Assembly (NCBI RefSeq): GCF_002878395.1
Contig: NC_061115.1
Location: 91,287,264 to 91,351,263, forward strand
DNA from: Capsicum annuum
Taxonomy: Eukaryota; Streptophyta; Magnoliopsida; Solanales; Solanaceae
Direction: 5' to 3'
DNA length: 64,000 nt
Position 1 is the first letter of the stretch. Each line of letters begins with the position of its first letter. Positions 23,271 through 35,143 of the stretch are shown here, piece by piece. The notes beneath the pieces are model-generated. The model saw nothing but the letters and a program-made list of their open reading frames with translations. It ran no database searches and was not told the origin of the DNA. Made by a program: the position numbers and the translations under genes.

Positions 23271-23760
23271 AGTGGTCAGATTCATGCGAGAAGAGTTTTC
23301 AAGAGTTGAGGACTCAACTCACATCAGCCCCAGTTCTTAGTCTACTAGATGGTTCAGATTGTTTTGTTGTGTACTGTGATACATCAAGAGTAGGTTTGGC
23401 TTGAGTCCTTATGCGGAGAGGTAAGCTTATAGACTACGCCACCACACAGCTTAATCCTCATAAAAATAATTATCCGACTTATGATCTTGAGCTATCATCA
23501 ATAGTATTTGCCTTAAAGATTTGGAGGCATTACTTGTGTGGGTGCATGTAGATGTGTTCATAAACCAGACAATCTTTCAATATATGTTCTATTAGAAAGA
23601 TTTAAATTTACATCAGAAAATATGGTTAGAGTTATTAAAAGATTATAACATGAGTGTTCTGTATCATTCAGGCAAGACAATACAGTGGTTGATGCTCTCG
23701 GTAGAATGTACATAGGTAGTGTATCTCATGTTTAGGATAGAAAGAAGAATTTATCTCAGG
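23271..23760 (+). pseudogene. Gyp-A RNase H, decayed
   Basis: It follows RT in frame after one stop: WSDSCEKSFQELRTQL, then FVVYCDTSRVGLA with the first catalytic Asp present, then NYPTYDLELSSIVFALKIWR carrying the conserved Glu. After 23540 the frame shifts, and the TDHKSL/DALSR-type segments are only traces. It belongs to the single gypsy pol chain. Confidence 0.75.
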
Positions 23761-23899
23761 AAGTCCATCAGCTTACCTAACTAGGTGTCTGTTTACTCAA
23801 TTCAAAAGAAGGTAGTGTATAGGTTCAATGTAGCTCAGAGTCATCTATAGTTTCTGAGGTGAAGGAAAAATAGGATAGACATCCCAGTCTAGTTAATTT

Positions 23900-24980
23900 G
23901 AATGAATCAGTCAGAGATTAGAAAGTTGAGGTTTTTCTCCCAAAGGAAAGATGGTGTTTTGCATTGTCAGAGTAGATTGTGTGTGCCTGGTGTAGATAAT
24001 TTAAGGCAATGGTTTCTTGCAGAAGTACATGGTGTGCATTACTCAATTCATCCAGGGGCCACTAAGATGTACCACGATTTGCGGGATATCTATTGGTGGA
24101 GTGGGATAAAGAAAGATATTGAAGAGTTTGTAGATAAGTGCCCTATATGTTAGCAAGTTAAGATTGAGCACCAGAAGCCTAGTGGGTCTATGTTGGAGTT
24201 CTGTGCTCCTATGTGGAAATAGGAGGATTTGAACATGAACTTTGTGATAGGTTTTCCTTGTATCCGTCAGCAACATAAATCTATTTGGGTTATAGTAGTT
24301 AGGATGACTAAATTATCTCATTTCTTTCTAGTCCATACCTCATATTCAGCCGAGTGCTATGCCGATCTCTATCTCAGATGGTTTGTTAGGTTAGATGGTG
24401 TTCCTTTATCTGTCATCTCAGATAGAGGTACCCAATTTATCTCTCACTTCTAGAAAGCATTCCAAAAAGGTCTTGGTACCCAAGTCTACCTCAGTACAAC
24501 CTTTCATTCTCAGGCTGATGGTCAAGAAGAACATATCATTTAGACTCTTGAGGATATTCTTAGAGCATACGTTGTTGATTTAAAGTGTAGTTGGGATGAC
24601 CATTTGCCTTTGATTGAATTCATTTACAATAATAGTTAGCATTCCATTATCCGTATGGCTCCATTTGAGGCTCTCTATGGTAGGATATATAAAAATATAA
24701 TTTGTTGATTTGAAGTAGGTGAGGCTGCTGTTGTGGGGCCTGACTTGGTGTTTGTTGCATTTGAGAAGGTTCAGTTGATCAGAGAAAGGCTTAGGGCTGT
24801 CCAGAGAAAATAGAAATCATATCCAGATATGAGGAGAAAGGATCTCGAGTTTGAGGTTTGTTATCTTGTGTTATTAAAAATCTCTCCCAAAAAGGGAGTG
24901 AGGAGATTTGGTAAGAATAGGAAACTCAGTCCTCGTTTTTTCATTCCCTTCTGAATCCTCAGTCATTTTGTAAAGGTAGC
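23900..24980 (+). pseudogene. Gyp-A integrase, decayed
   Basis: The HHCC zinc-binding domain at 23960-24153 is intact in sequence (HGVHYSIHPG, then CPIC). In the core, the first Asp is Asn (NMNFVIG, codon at 24238-24240). The second Asp is kept in ISDRGTQF near 24412. The Glu region reads QADGQEEHII near 24510, with Glu kept and a stop just after. APFEALYGR follows near 24660, then the GPY/F-like segment KISPKKGVRRFGKNRKLSPR near 24870-24940. Scattered stops show it is not functional. Confidence 0.8.
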
Positions 24981-24984
24981 TTAC

Positions 24985-25302
24985 GAGCTAGAGTTGCCTT
25001 CATATTTAGCCTCGATACACCCAGTGCTCCATGTCTCAATATTGAAGAAGTGTATTGGTGATCCAGCTATAGTTGTTCCCTTAGAAAGTGTAGATATTCA
25101 GAACAGTCTTTCCTTTGAGCAAGTTCTTGTTGAAATGCTTGATGATCAAGTTCATAGACTAAAGAACAAATATGTTTCACTAGTCAAAGTTCTTTGGTGG
25201 AATTATTCCATTGTGGGATCCACTTGGGAAGAAGAGGCAGATATGCACACCAATTACCCCCCATCTCTTCTCCGTAAATCCAAATTCTTTATAAGGTACT
25301 AA
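24985..25302 (+). pseudogene. Gyp-A integrase tail with probable chromodomain
   Basis: This uninterrupted frame of about 100 codons begins LPSYLASIHPVLHVSILKKC and ends with a block VHRLKNKYVSLVKVLWWNYS followed by GSTWEEEADMHTNYP. The aromatic residues and the ATWE-like turn resemble the group II chromodomain of plant chromoviruses, which targets integration to chromatin. The normal chain ends a few residues later, so the tail is close to full length. Confidence 0.7.
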
Positions 25303-25480
25303 ATCTTCTTAAAATTTTCTCTATCATGCTCAGTTTCAGTTCCACGTCATGTTCAAGTAAGTCATACATTTATGAATTAGTTCAGTCATGCATTCCATGC
25401 ATTAGACATGCATATTCAGTGCATAAGCTCAATCCATCAGTTCCTTCAGCTTACTAGTTTCATTCGGGGACGAAAACTTC

Positions 25481-25494
25481 CAATGGGGAGATAT
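25481..25494 (+). other. Gyp-A polypurine tract
   Basis: CCAATGGGGAGATAT lies directly before the TGTAACACTCTG start of the 3' LTR. Confidence 0.85.
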
Positions 25495-27898
25495 TGTAAC
25501 ACTCTGTATTTGCCTAGCATAATCTAAGTCCCAATACATGAGTATTCATCTATGAATTTTTTAAAAACTTATTTTTTTTAGTTTAGAGCCTGCCATTGCA
25601 TAGGAAATTCAACAATATAAAATTCGCCCAAATCTGATAATCGGGTAAGAAGTTATGGCAATTTTAAGTTTCAGTCACAAAACCCCATTCTTTTAACTTC
25701 TAGTGTATCACGGAGAATGCCAATATCCTAATTGGCAAAATCCAGTGAGGGTCCACGATCTTGTCACATTGCCCCATTGGTCTGTTTGACATTTATCGAT
25801 TCCCAGTGCGACTCCGAAATAATGGCGCGTCGAGAAGAGGCCAATTTCCCATTTGTCAATTTCCAGTGGGCCTCCACAATCATGGTGCATCGCAGAGATG
25901 GAAAAAATGGTATCCATACGCTTACCATAATGGTGGCGCATCGCGGCATTTATCCAGGTCCCAGTTGTCTTTTTTTCAGTGGCTTGGCACGATAGTGGCT
26001 CATCGCGCCAAGGCCAAAAATCTGGATTTCAATTTCCAGCTTGTGTTTTTAAATTCATTTAAGGGTATTTGGATTTTTTCCCTAAGACCTAAACTCTCCC
26101 TAAACACAAAATTTATTCCGTAATTGACTGAAATACTCATCATTATTCGCTTTCTCTCAAACTAAAAATCCCCTTTTTCAAGAACAAGAAAACCTAGCTC
26201 TAAGGAATGAAGGTCAATTCTTAAGAACTCTCCATTAATCCTTCCAAATTCATCATCTCAGGTATGTTAGATGTTCATCTATGGAGTCCAAGTATCTATT
26301 TTAATTACAAATCTATCATCTATTAAAGATTGACGATATTATATTTTTATTAAAAACTATGATTCTCCAAAAACTACCATGAATATTGTTTTTATACCAT
26401 ACTTTAATGGAATTATAATTGTTATCAAATCCCACCTGTTATAATGCTGTCATTCTTCAAATTTGATCATGATTTACTGTTATAAATGTTGAGGTCATGC
26501 TATTATTTCAAGTTTTATACTATTCCCATGAATTGACAAAACTATGAAGTACAAGTGTTTGATAAAATTTCTACAATAGTGATTTATGTAAGAAGAGCCT
26601 TTATGTTTTAGCCTTCAAGCTTTAATTTATTTGCAGTATTATTATTTTTAGTCATGGGAGAATTGAATACCTGAAACCCATAGCTATTTATTTAGTCTAG
26701 TCTTAGTACATTACAGAATAGTCTTCAGATTAGATTATGAGCATTAACATAATAGTCTGATATCAATCATTGAACTTAGAACAGTCTAGTATCTTAGTGC
26801 CTTTCAGTTGGGAGTAGAATTTAGCATAGAGCGAATGTAGGGATGCAGGCTACCCGATTAGATAGGCAGAGTCATTAGTAGCAGTCGTATACTCCAGAAC
26901 TATGAATCAAGCATATGATATGAGCAGTCACCCATCAGACTAGGCTTGACTATCTCTCAGGGGTCACCTGTCAGTTTAGTCCTGACACCCTTAGTTCTTT
27001 GGAAATTATATCAGTTTAGTGGATCCACAAATCTAATGTTAGTACCCATGTCACTGTATTAACACCCTTCTAACTGGGGTTACATGTTGGACCCCGATTA
27101 GCTCAAATTGGGGAATGTCTGTTAGATGATACCTCCCACAGTCTTAGATAAAGTCTCAGTTACACTCTCAGCTCAATCATTCAGTCTTAGTGTTGTTTGA
27201 CCAAGGCATACATCTTTTAGTTATCTCAGTATATCATTTTTTAAGATTTTACTCAGTTAATATTATATGCTTGGTTATACATCCACAGTATTTACAGATT
27301 TTCCTATATTTTTAGATCTACATATTCCATGCTCTTTATTCAGTACTCCATGTTTTACATTTATATCCAGTTCATTATTATCATTCCTATTTATGAGCCC
27401 ATGCATATCATCCTACCTAATTTAGCATACTAATACATTCAAAGTACTGATCGCATACCTTTTCTTTTGTGCCATGATGTCTCATACCATAGGTGCTGAC
27501 GCTCAGTTCTCGGATCGCACTTAGATTCTCAGATTTTCAGCAGTACAGTAGAAGTGGTGAGTCCTCATCATACGAGGACAGATTATATTACTTCATGTGT
27601 TTATATCAGTAGTTGGTAGAGTTAGTTGGGGTTTGTCCTATCAACTCATAGTATCTAGTTTAGAGGCTGTTTAGACACTACAATTAGCTATTTAGACTAT
27701 TTAGATTTAAGTATTTTTATCAGATTCATAATTCAGTAGTTATTTCATTATTAAAACCTTATGGCATTCAAGTAATTCTTTCATATTCTTGATTATATTA
27801 TTCAGTGCTCACAATAGGTACCATCTATAGGTTAGATTATGGTCTTTCAAGACCATAAGCACCATGTAACGACTAGGGGATAGTCTCGGGTCGTTACA
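25495..27898 (+). repeat. Gyp-A 3' LTR
   Basis: It starts TGTAACACTCTG and ends GGGTCGTTACA, with clean TGTAAC/GTTACA inverted ends. It keeps the tandem CpG-bearing units at 25700-26020. Three overlapping open frames there (about 25708-26123, both strands) are products of those repeats, not genes. Confidence 0.9.
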
Positions 27899-28150
27899 TA
27901 AATCAAGGAGCCTAAACTTAGGATAAAATTTAAAATGTATTACGGGAGTTTATTATAGTGGATTTGGTTAGTGGTTTTTAGGGCAAGCTGTGCTTTTTTC
28001 CACTATGGGTTTCCAAGTACAAATCCTAGTGTATTTTACTCTTTTGGTGTTGTCTTTAGTTTTCTTGTAATCTATTATTTAATTGCATATGATTAATTCT
28101 GAGGGACCTGGTCCCTTACTGTGTGGAGCAACCCCAAAGGGTTTCATCCA
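27899..28150 (+). mobile_element. Ty1/copia 5' LTR, right part
   Basis: Sequence resumes after Gyp-A with 'aaatcaaggagcctaaac', then 'gggcaagctgtgc' and 'ccactatgggtttccaagta', and ends 'gggtttcatcca' before the primer site. It completes the LTR begun at 17514. Confidence 0.65.
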
Positions 28151-28165
28151 TTAGTATAGGAGCCC
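28151..28165 (+). other. Copia primer-binding site, degenerate
   Basis: TTAGTATAGGAGCCC resembles the initiator-Met type TGGTATCAGAGCC with several changes and lies at the expected place between LTR and gag. Confidence 0.55.
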
Positions 28166-28206
28166 AGTCACACAAAAGGTTCATACCTAGAATAGTTTGG
28201 TTTGAA

Positions 28207-29218
28207 TGGCTTTACCACGTAACCTAGAAGAAGGGCAATCTAAAACTCAACCACATGGATTAAATGATGGTACTATGGGTTATGGAAAAAAAGAATGTTA
28301 GACTTTATTATGGCTATGAACAATGATCTTATGGATATTATTCTTTATTGTCCTCATGTGCCTATTAGAGAAGCCCAAGAAGGAGAAATTACAAAGATGT
28401 TTGTCAAAAGTAGGAGGAAATTCAATGATAAAGGCAGAAAGAAGATTGAAAAGAATTACAAAGCTAAGAAACTGTTAGTATATGGCATAGGTCCTGATGA
28501 ATACTATAGGATCACAATATGTAAAAATACTAAAAATATCTTGAATTGTTTAATGACTACTCTTGAGAGGGCAATAGATGTGAAGGACTCTAAAGTTGAC
28601 ATACTAATAACGCAGCACGAAACCTTTAATATGAAAGAAGGAGAGACAATATAAGAAATGATTACAATATTAATCTTCTCCACAAATGAGCTATATTTCT
28701 TAGGAGAGGTGATTATATTGAATAAACAAGTGAGAAATATCCTTTTTGTTCTTCCCAAGTCAAGAGAGAGTAAAGTAGATGTTATAACTAAGGATCGAAA
28801 TGTGAAAACCCTCACCATGGATGAGCTGATTGGAAATATAGAAATTTATGTGCTCAAGAATTAATAAGAGCTAGAAAATAATGATTTTAAAAGGGAAAAG
28901 TCTCTGGATTAAATGCTTCAAATCATGACTCAAACAAAGAAAAATTCTCAAAGCAATGAAAAGAAGTGTCAATTAAAAGAAAGAAGCAACAAAAACAAAG
29001 AAAGCAATAATAAGTTGTGTCATAAATGTGGAAGCCCTGAGCATTTTTTCAAGGACTGCCCAATGCACAAGATGGTTTATAAGGATTACCAAAAAGTTGA
29101 GGGTGCCAAAGGAAAGATTAGGTACCAGGTCCCTGATAATTCAAGAATGGAGAAAGCAACTGAATATGCTGTAAAGCTAGCTCTGGCAGTATGGGGAGAC
29201 CTTCTAGAGATTTAGGTA
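28207..29218 (+). pseudogene. gag: Ty1/copia gag, decayed
   Basis: It starts at ATG 28207 (MALPRNLEEGQSKTQ). A +1 shift near 28290 leads into the 119-codon frame at 28295-28654 with the copia gag fold: KRMLDFIMAMNNDLMDII, an acidic DDKGRKKIEKNYKAKKLL-like helix, and EGETIQEM-type end where a stop now sits. It continues after the stop and a shift at 28658 (LPKSRESKVDVITKDRNVKT, LTMDELIGN), then to a CCHC zinc knuckle at 29018-29059: C-HK-C-GSPE-H-FFKD-C, fully intact. The family is the large plant copia gag that carries a following coiled coil. Confidence 0.85.
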
Positions 29219-30030
29219 CAGATGAAAGTACTGGAGGCGTTTCTACATAGTAGCGGAGGATGAGAAAGTAACCTTTGCCACCTTGTTTGCTTTTATGGAA
29301 AACACTGAGGATGAAGAACAAGATGAGGTACCTGTCTCAGAGTTTAAAAAATAATCTACAAAATTACTCTGCTAGAAAAATAAAATAGCTTTCCAATATG
29401 TTAATTAATTCTACATGTGAAATAAGTAATGAAACAAATGCTCTAGAAGAAAAGGTAGAGACTCAAGATTTTGAGTTAATTTCTCTAACTGTTGAAATAT
29501 CTTAAAATGAAGTGTAGGTAACTAAGTTGAAATCTAAGAATTCAATCTTAGTCAATCAACTAGAAAAAGCTAATAGTTGTTGTGATAAAGAAAAGGTTTA
29601 TACTCTAGAATAAAATATAAAAGATTAGGAGATTGACCTGATATGTTTGACTTTCCAGATATCAGAAACTAAGCAAGAAGTTTCTAAACTAAAACTTGAA
29701 AATCAGAGTTTGGTAAGTCAATTGGAGTATGGCGATGTTTCCATTTATAAAGGGAAGAAGGAATTCCCGAGGTTTTGGGTTGATCTTGAAGAAAATTTGG
29801 AGGATTCTCAAAGGCTTCTCATTACTGCACTTTAGGATAATAAGGAGTTAGAAAGGGACATGGTCTGTCTAAGGGAAGAACTTAATAAATTTCTACAATA
29901 GACTACATTTTCTAAAATACTTTCTAACTTTACTAATCAAGGTTCTAACAATTATAAGGGGCTATGTTATAAAGAAAGAACCCAACCATGTAGGACTCAA
30001 GGGACAATTGTCATACCACCTAGATAGTAT
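29219..30030 (+). pseudogene. Ty1/copia gag-distal coiled-coil region, decayed
   Basis: It is acidic at the start, then a long heptad-like region: ETNALEEKVETQDFELISLT near 29435, TKLKSKNSILVNQLEKAN, then SETKQEVSKLKLENQSLVSQ near 29660 and ELERDMVCLREELNKFLQ near 29845. Several stops interrupt it. Such a coiled coil after the first zinc knuckle is a feature of large Solanaceae copia elements. The segment ends before a protease or integrase would start; none is found here. Confidence 0.7.
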
Positions 30031-30650
30031 TAAAGGTATTTGATCACACCATTGTCCTACTACTGGGAACTCAGAATCAAGTGGGTTCTCAAATCAAGCA
30101 AGTTATGATTCTAGGAATTAAAATGGGATTTTAGAATCAAGAGTAGCTCATTGATTGAAAGAGTTCAAAGCTTAATGATTGAAGGTCTGAATATGCTCTC
30201 TCTCTCTTAAGATACTTATGGTGAAGGTGTCTTTTTGTGAAAAAATGATTTCAAAGACCTAATCCTGGCTTGTGAAAGCTAATATTCAACAAGAGAATAT
30301 GTCAAGCTTGTGTTCTAAATAAATCCCTAGAATGACCTCTAGATACAACAAATGAAAATGCTCTAAAATATTCTGAAAAAGTATTCTGTGGTTGGATAAG
30401 AGGAACGCATGTAGTCCCTGATTTGTCAGTAAAATCATTGATTATTGGTAGAGGTAAAGATGATACACAAAAGGATAAAATATTTAGAGAAGACCGTATT
30501 TGCAGAAACCCATTCACTAGAAAATTCATCTCATAAGGGGAAGCTTCAAAAACTTGAATTAAGTCAAGTATGGGACCTAGTCCCTAAACCTACTTTTGGG
30601 AACAAGTTCTTAGCAAAAATGGTGTATGCAAAGATTGATGTATAATACTG
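30031..30650 (+). pseudogene. Ty1/copia pol remnant with the N-terminal RT motif
   Basis: Most of protease, integrase and RT is missing. The only clear block is at about 30540-30600, KLQKLELSQVWDLVPKP, the hallmark start of copia RT (usually 'xxWxLVPxP' with flanking Gln and Val). Upstream text is weakly readable. The distance from the coiled coil to this motif is only about 0.5 kb, where an intact element has about 2.5 kb, so an internal deletion removed protease and integrase. Confidence 0.6.
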
Positions 30651-32080
30651 ATTTAATATAGTAAGTGAATCAATGTTTCTCTAAAAAATTGGATATGTTT
30701 GGGAGATAGGTATCCTTGATAAAGTGGGTGACTTTTAGTCTAATTCAATACTATACCCTTCCAGGTATACACCCATGGGAACAAATTAATAAGTGGGCAA
30801 AATTGACAATCAAGAACTTAAAGATTCACTCATAGAAGAGGGACTTGATATTATCTCTGATGTTAGTTTCACTAGAGTATGCATTAATAATCATAAAATG
30901 TACTATCTGAGAAATCCATGTAACTTTTCCTTCCCTCGTAAAAGTTTTCAATTCAAATGCGAAATAAAGAATAACTCTTATATAAACCAAACATGTGATT
31001 CTCTTATGAGAACGGTCTCCCCTTTAAATTGCTAAAATAGGCTACTTCCTAGTCTAAGTCTCAACTCATCACTCTCTTCCTCTGCTAAACCAAACCGATC
31101 CTTCTAATTCACCTTTATACAGAAAGTTAAATTGAATATGCCTTCATAATATATCTTGATCCTTCAGAAATAGAGGACATAGATAACTTTGTCTTAGGAC
31201 CATTAAGTCCATGTCTGGTAACCTTGCTGGTATAAGGCAGTAAAACATATGTTGTGAAAAATGAAGAAAGCCTCTGATGGACCTAGTTCCAAAAAGAAAA
31301 AGTTGCTATTAAAAGCATAGAGTCAAGTACGGAGATCAAATGAAAAGATGAAAATTGAGGGTGGTTAAAAAGGGATTAATATATTGATGACTCAAAATAT
31401 TCTTCCATGAAAGTACACTTGATCCTATAATATGTCAGAAAAATGGAGACATGAAATGCTATACAGTTACCACCTCAACAAATTATTTAATCACATTAGG
31501 GTACTGGTGAAAAAGAGATCACATGGGACATCCAAGATAATATTGAGTTTGAACAAAAATTGTGGAAAATGTATATCAAGTATTTGAATTACTAGCTGTT
31601 AAAGAGAAGTTGGGAATGGAAATAGAGGAAATAAGATTTAAGTCAGCAATCAAAGAAGGTGGATTAAATATATTTAACATTGCTAAATAAAAAATTTTCC
31701 TCTGGAGGTCCAGGTACCACTGATAAACATCCAGCTAGAAATGCAAAACTCTAAGCAAGAATAGAGTGCTGCTTAAGTCCTTTTAATCCAACCCTCCTTC
31801 TACTTGAGCCTTGTTATTCTCATTAGTTTATCAGCCTTGTGTCAGTTCCATATCTTGGTTCTCATAATGGCTTTTACATAATATGAACTTATCATGATTA
31901 TTTTAGCCTACTATACTAGTTTTGACAGTTATGAGTTAATAAATCTTTCATTTGTGTATCTCATTTGTATTTTTAATTTTAGAGCTTTTCTTTACTTTAG
32001 TGTTTCCACAGTAGCCATGAGTTAACTAATATGTGCTTATCTTTACTCTTTATTTCCCATTAATTATTTTTGATGATGCC
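30651..32080 (+). other. Copia 3' internal region, no domain recognised
   Basis: After the RT motif nothing clearly matches RT palm or RNase H. The 80-codon frame at 30793-31035 has no similarity I recognise. Basic and acidic stretches near 31260-31400 and 31540-31690 could be the extra 3' frame that SIRE-like elements carry, but that is a guess. 31770-32080 is T-rich non-coding DNA leading to the polypurine tract. Confidence 0.4.
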
Positions 32081-32094
32081 AAAAGGGGGAATAT
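32081..32094 (+). other. Copia polypurine tract
   Basis: AAAAGGGGGAATAT follows 'gatgatgcc' and precedes the TGAGTTTATGTA start of a 3' LTR. Confidence 0.7.
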
Positions 32095-32106
32095 TGAGTT
32101 TATGTA
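32095..32106 (+). repeat. First 12 bp of the copia 3' LTR
   Basis: TGAGTTTATGTA resembles the copia 5' LTR start TGCTATATATAG at 17514. The LTR is cut here by the Gyp-B insertion. Its remainder was not found in the window. Confidence 0.5.
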
Positions 32107-34462
32107 TGTAACACCCCGAGTATCCGAACTGAGATGCTACATGGTACTTATGACTCGAAGGACCGCAAGCTAACCCATGACTGATATCTGTACCTGTACA
32201 CTGCATAATATTCCATAAAAATATGAAAACATACACTGAGAGGCTGTAAGGTTTAATATTGAACATAACTAAATAATAACAATAACGTCTGACATAGAGT
32301 GGTATATTTATACCAAAAAAAAATGAAATACTAAAGTCTAAAAAACATGAAGAATATTATAGTCATCTGAAAGCCTCTAACTGTCTGACTAAGGAGTTGA
32401 TGGGACATATCCCCAACTAACTCCGTCAACTAAAAACTAAACTTACATGATAAGATAAGATCGCGTGCGCAGAGAATGAGGACTCACCGCTAAAACTCTG
32501 AACCCTAGAATGCTACTGCTTCTGTTGATCTAGGAGTTGTGTCTCTAAACCTATGGTGTAACATAAAAAGAAAACACCATAGCGCAAATGAGTCAGTACA
32601 AAAGAATATACTAAGTATACGTGTGAGTTTGGTTGACTACATGGGGCTTACATGCATGAATGATAATAAATGACTAACTAATATGAATGTGAGAGTGCAC
32701 ACATGAATACATAGTAACTGAGATCATGAGAACCAGATAACTGAATCAATATACTGATGATATGAATCTACTGATATCTAGCATAATTGATGCTGGAATT
32801 TCGATAACAAAAATAATTGATATCATGAGTGACTATTTTTGACAGACCTAAATCTGATGGAACTATCTGAGTTCCATACTGTGACTGAGTTGACAGTAGC
32901 TAACAGTCCTAAAATCTGAAAAACTATCTGAGTTCCTTTACTGAGACTGATACTGAAACTATGGGTATATTTATTTAAACGACATGCCCCAAATGTGCTA
33001 GAATAGTTGAGCTGTGGTCCAATCTATGCCCTGATTGGAAGGGTGTCAATACTGCGCCACTAGTAACGACAACTGTGGGTACCCTTATCTGACAAGTCCT
33101 GAGTCACATGACTGACTGACTTCTATGGAACATGGCTTGACTGAGAGTATAGTGAAAACATGACATGGCTCTAGGAACATAGCTATATTTTTTATGTATA
33201 AGTACCCCTAGGACTCGATAGAAGGAAACTGACAAGGCATGACATTCCTGAATACATGACCAACAACAACAATCCAAAATACTTCTTGATCATAGGAATA
33301 GAGTGCATAATTCCTAATGTCATAAATAAGGGATTTCATTCTTTACATGGTAATAGTCTTGATCATGGAAGGAAATGTATATAATGTATAAATACTTGCA
33401 TGATTTCAATATCATGAACGTTGCATAACACAACAGTCAATACACAACAAGAGAATGGAAATTGGGTTGCATCACAAGGGTTAGCATGGACTTCTCATTT
33501 ATATAATATTGAGTCATAAGAAATATGATTCTATCATTCTAGGCACTTTGTCAAACACCTTACATGCACACTTTATAACATAGGTGGAATCATCTATTTA
33601 TGAATATAAAACTACCCAAAGTCATAGGTTGTCAATAAACAAACTCACATACTTCATGGAAATTCATTAACACACCATCTTGAAACATAAATAACAACTA
33701 TTAATATGAACTTGATCAAATCAAAACAAGTAAGTCATAATAGGTTATTTAGACCATGATTCTTGGACTCCACAAATGAAAGCGATCCATGGATGAACAC
33801 TACGGATAGCTTAGTTTGTCATTTGATGAAGATTTATGCAGAGATTCTTGAAATTTGATGATGAATTCCCTTGGAAATGAACCTTCTATGAAAACCCTAG
33901 GGCTTGTTCTTGAGAGTTTTTGAGAGTAATTGAGTATAAATAGCTGAATTATTGCAAAATCTCATTTAATAAAGCTTATATAGGGTGGGGAAATTGACCC
34001 TTTTTACACTAGGACACATCTTTAATTTCTGAGAAAATTTCCCAAATTTTATCCTTGGGTGATGCGCCACTATCCCGCCAAGTCACTGGAAAGTGACAAT
34101 TGGGAAATTGCATGGTGGCGCGATGCGGAGCTATCACATGGCCACCATGTCTACGACCTATAATTTTGGCGCGATCCACCACTATCATGGAGAAACACTG
34201 GAAATTGAAAATTGCCATTTGAGCTATCTCCGCAATGTGCTCGAGGCTCAGGTAATACACTGTCTCACTAAAAAAGCTGTAACTATTCACTCGGGTGTCA
34301 GATTTGGGTGAATTTTATATCGATAGAAAGCTTATTAAATTTTTCACATAAAAAAAGTGAAATATTTAAAATTCCTCATCGAATAATAATCATTCACTTT
34401 AGAGGATAATACTAGGCATCCTTGGGACAAAATTAGCTAGGAAGAAAATTCAGGGTATTACA
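32107..34462 (-). repeat. Gyp-B 3' LTR
   Basis: On the plus strand it runs TGTAACACCCCGAG to CAGGGTATTACA, 2356 bp. Near 34060-34215 it holds a few copies of the same CpG-bearing unit ('ggcgcgat', 'cactggaaat') seen in the Gyp-A LTR, so the two families are related. Open frames at 34009-34311 lie in this repeat and are not genes. Confidence 0.9.
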
Positions 34463-34478
34463 ATATCTCCCCTTTGGG
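34463..34478 (-). other. Gyp-B polypurine tract
   Basis: On the minus strand the sequence before the LTR is CCAAAGGGGAGATAT, next to TGTAATACCC. This matches the Gyp-A tract in form. Confidence 0.9.
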
Positions 34479-34829
34479 AACATTCATCCTCGAATGAGAC
34501 TGGCTGAGAGGGGGAACAATAAGATGAACATTGATAACTGGAACTTGATTTCACGATTGACAACCTAAACATAATAATCAGAACATGCATATTCGATGCA
34601 TGTGTGAATGATTCATAAATGGATAACTGAGTGCTTTGAGGAACTAAATTTTCTCACAATTAGAATGCATGCCTGATGCATAATTATATAATTGAGATGG
34701 TACATGATTGCATGACCAAATTTTCAATGGAACTTGATACCAAGTTTGTGATGACTCATGAGCATGAAACCGATTACCAAGTTTTCACTGAATACTGAAC
34801 GTGAAACTGAATAAGCTTAAGGAGAAATG

Positions 34830-35134
34830 TTACCTTGAGCTTGATCTGGATTGGAGGGAGAGAGATGAAGATACTTAGCACACATGTCTGCTTCTGCTTC
34901 CCAAGTAGCATCCTCGACGGATTGATTTCACCAAAGAACTTTTACTAGAGGGACTTTTTTATTCCTCAATCTATGAGTCTGATAGTCTAAGATTTTCACA
35001 GGAATCTCTTCATAAGAGAGTCTGTTCTGAACAACAATGCTCTGAATAGGGACTACAACTGATGGATCACCTACACACTTCTTGAGCAAAGAGACAAGAA
35101 AGACTGGATGAACTGAGGCAAGAATTGAAGGCAA
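34830..35134 (-). pseudogene. Gyp-B integrase tail with probable chromodomain
   Basis: The minus-strand frame reads LPSILASVHPVFLVSLLKKC, then NRLSYEEIPVKILDYQTHRL, RNKKVPLVKVLW, a stop in place of Arg, and EDATWEAEADMCAKYLHLSP. This is the same chromodomain-like end as in Gyp-A, with one stop. A few residues upstream, a stop near 35142 separates it from the integrase frame. Confidence 0.75.
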
Positions 35135-35143
35135 ATCAAGCTC

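Larger units (their letters stand above)
18028..27898 (+). mobile_element. Gyp-A: complete but dead Ty3/gypsy element inserted in a copia LTR
   Basis: The element has all structural parts in order: 5' LTR (18028-20454), Met-type primer site, gag, protease, RT, RNase H, integrase, probable chromodomain, polypurine tract and 3' LTR (25495-27898). LTR lengths by coordinates are 2427 and 2404 bp. By eye the first 61 bp of the two LTRs differ at 8 positions, which points to an old insertion. Flanking pentamers are TAGAG and TAAAT, too different to call a target duplication with confidence. Both flanks read as one copia LTR. Confidence 0.85.

Noticed and set aside
25708..26123. Several overlapping frames up to 120 codons on both strands in the Gyp-A 3' LTR
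   Set aside because: They follow the tandem CpG-bearing LTR units, which keep frames open by chance. The equivalent place in the 5' LTR is not open.
30793..31035. 80-codon frame in the copia 3' internal region
   Set aside because: No domain or similarity that I recognise. Left as part of the copia remnant and not called a gene.
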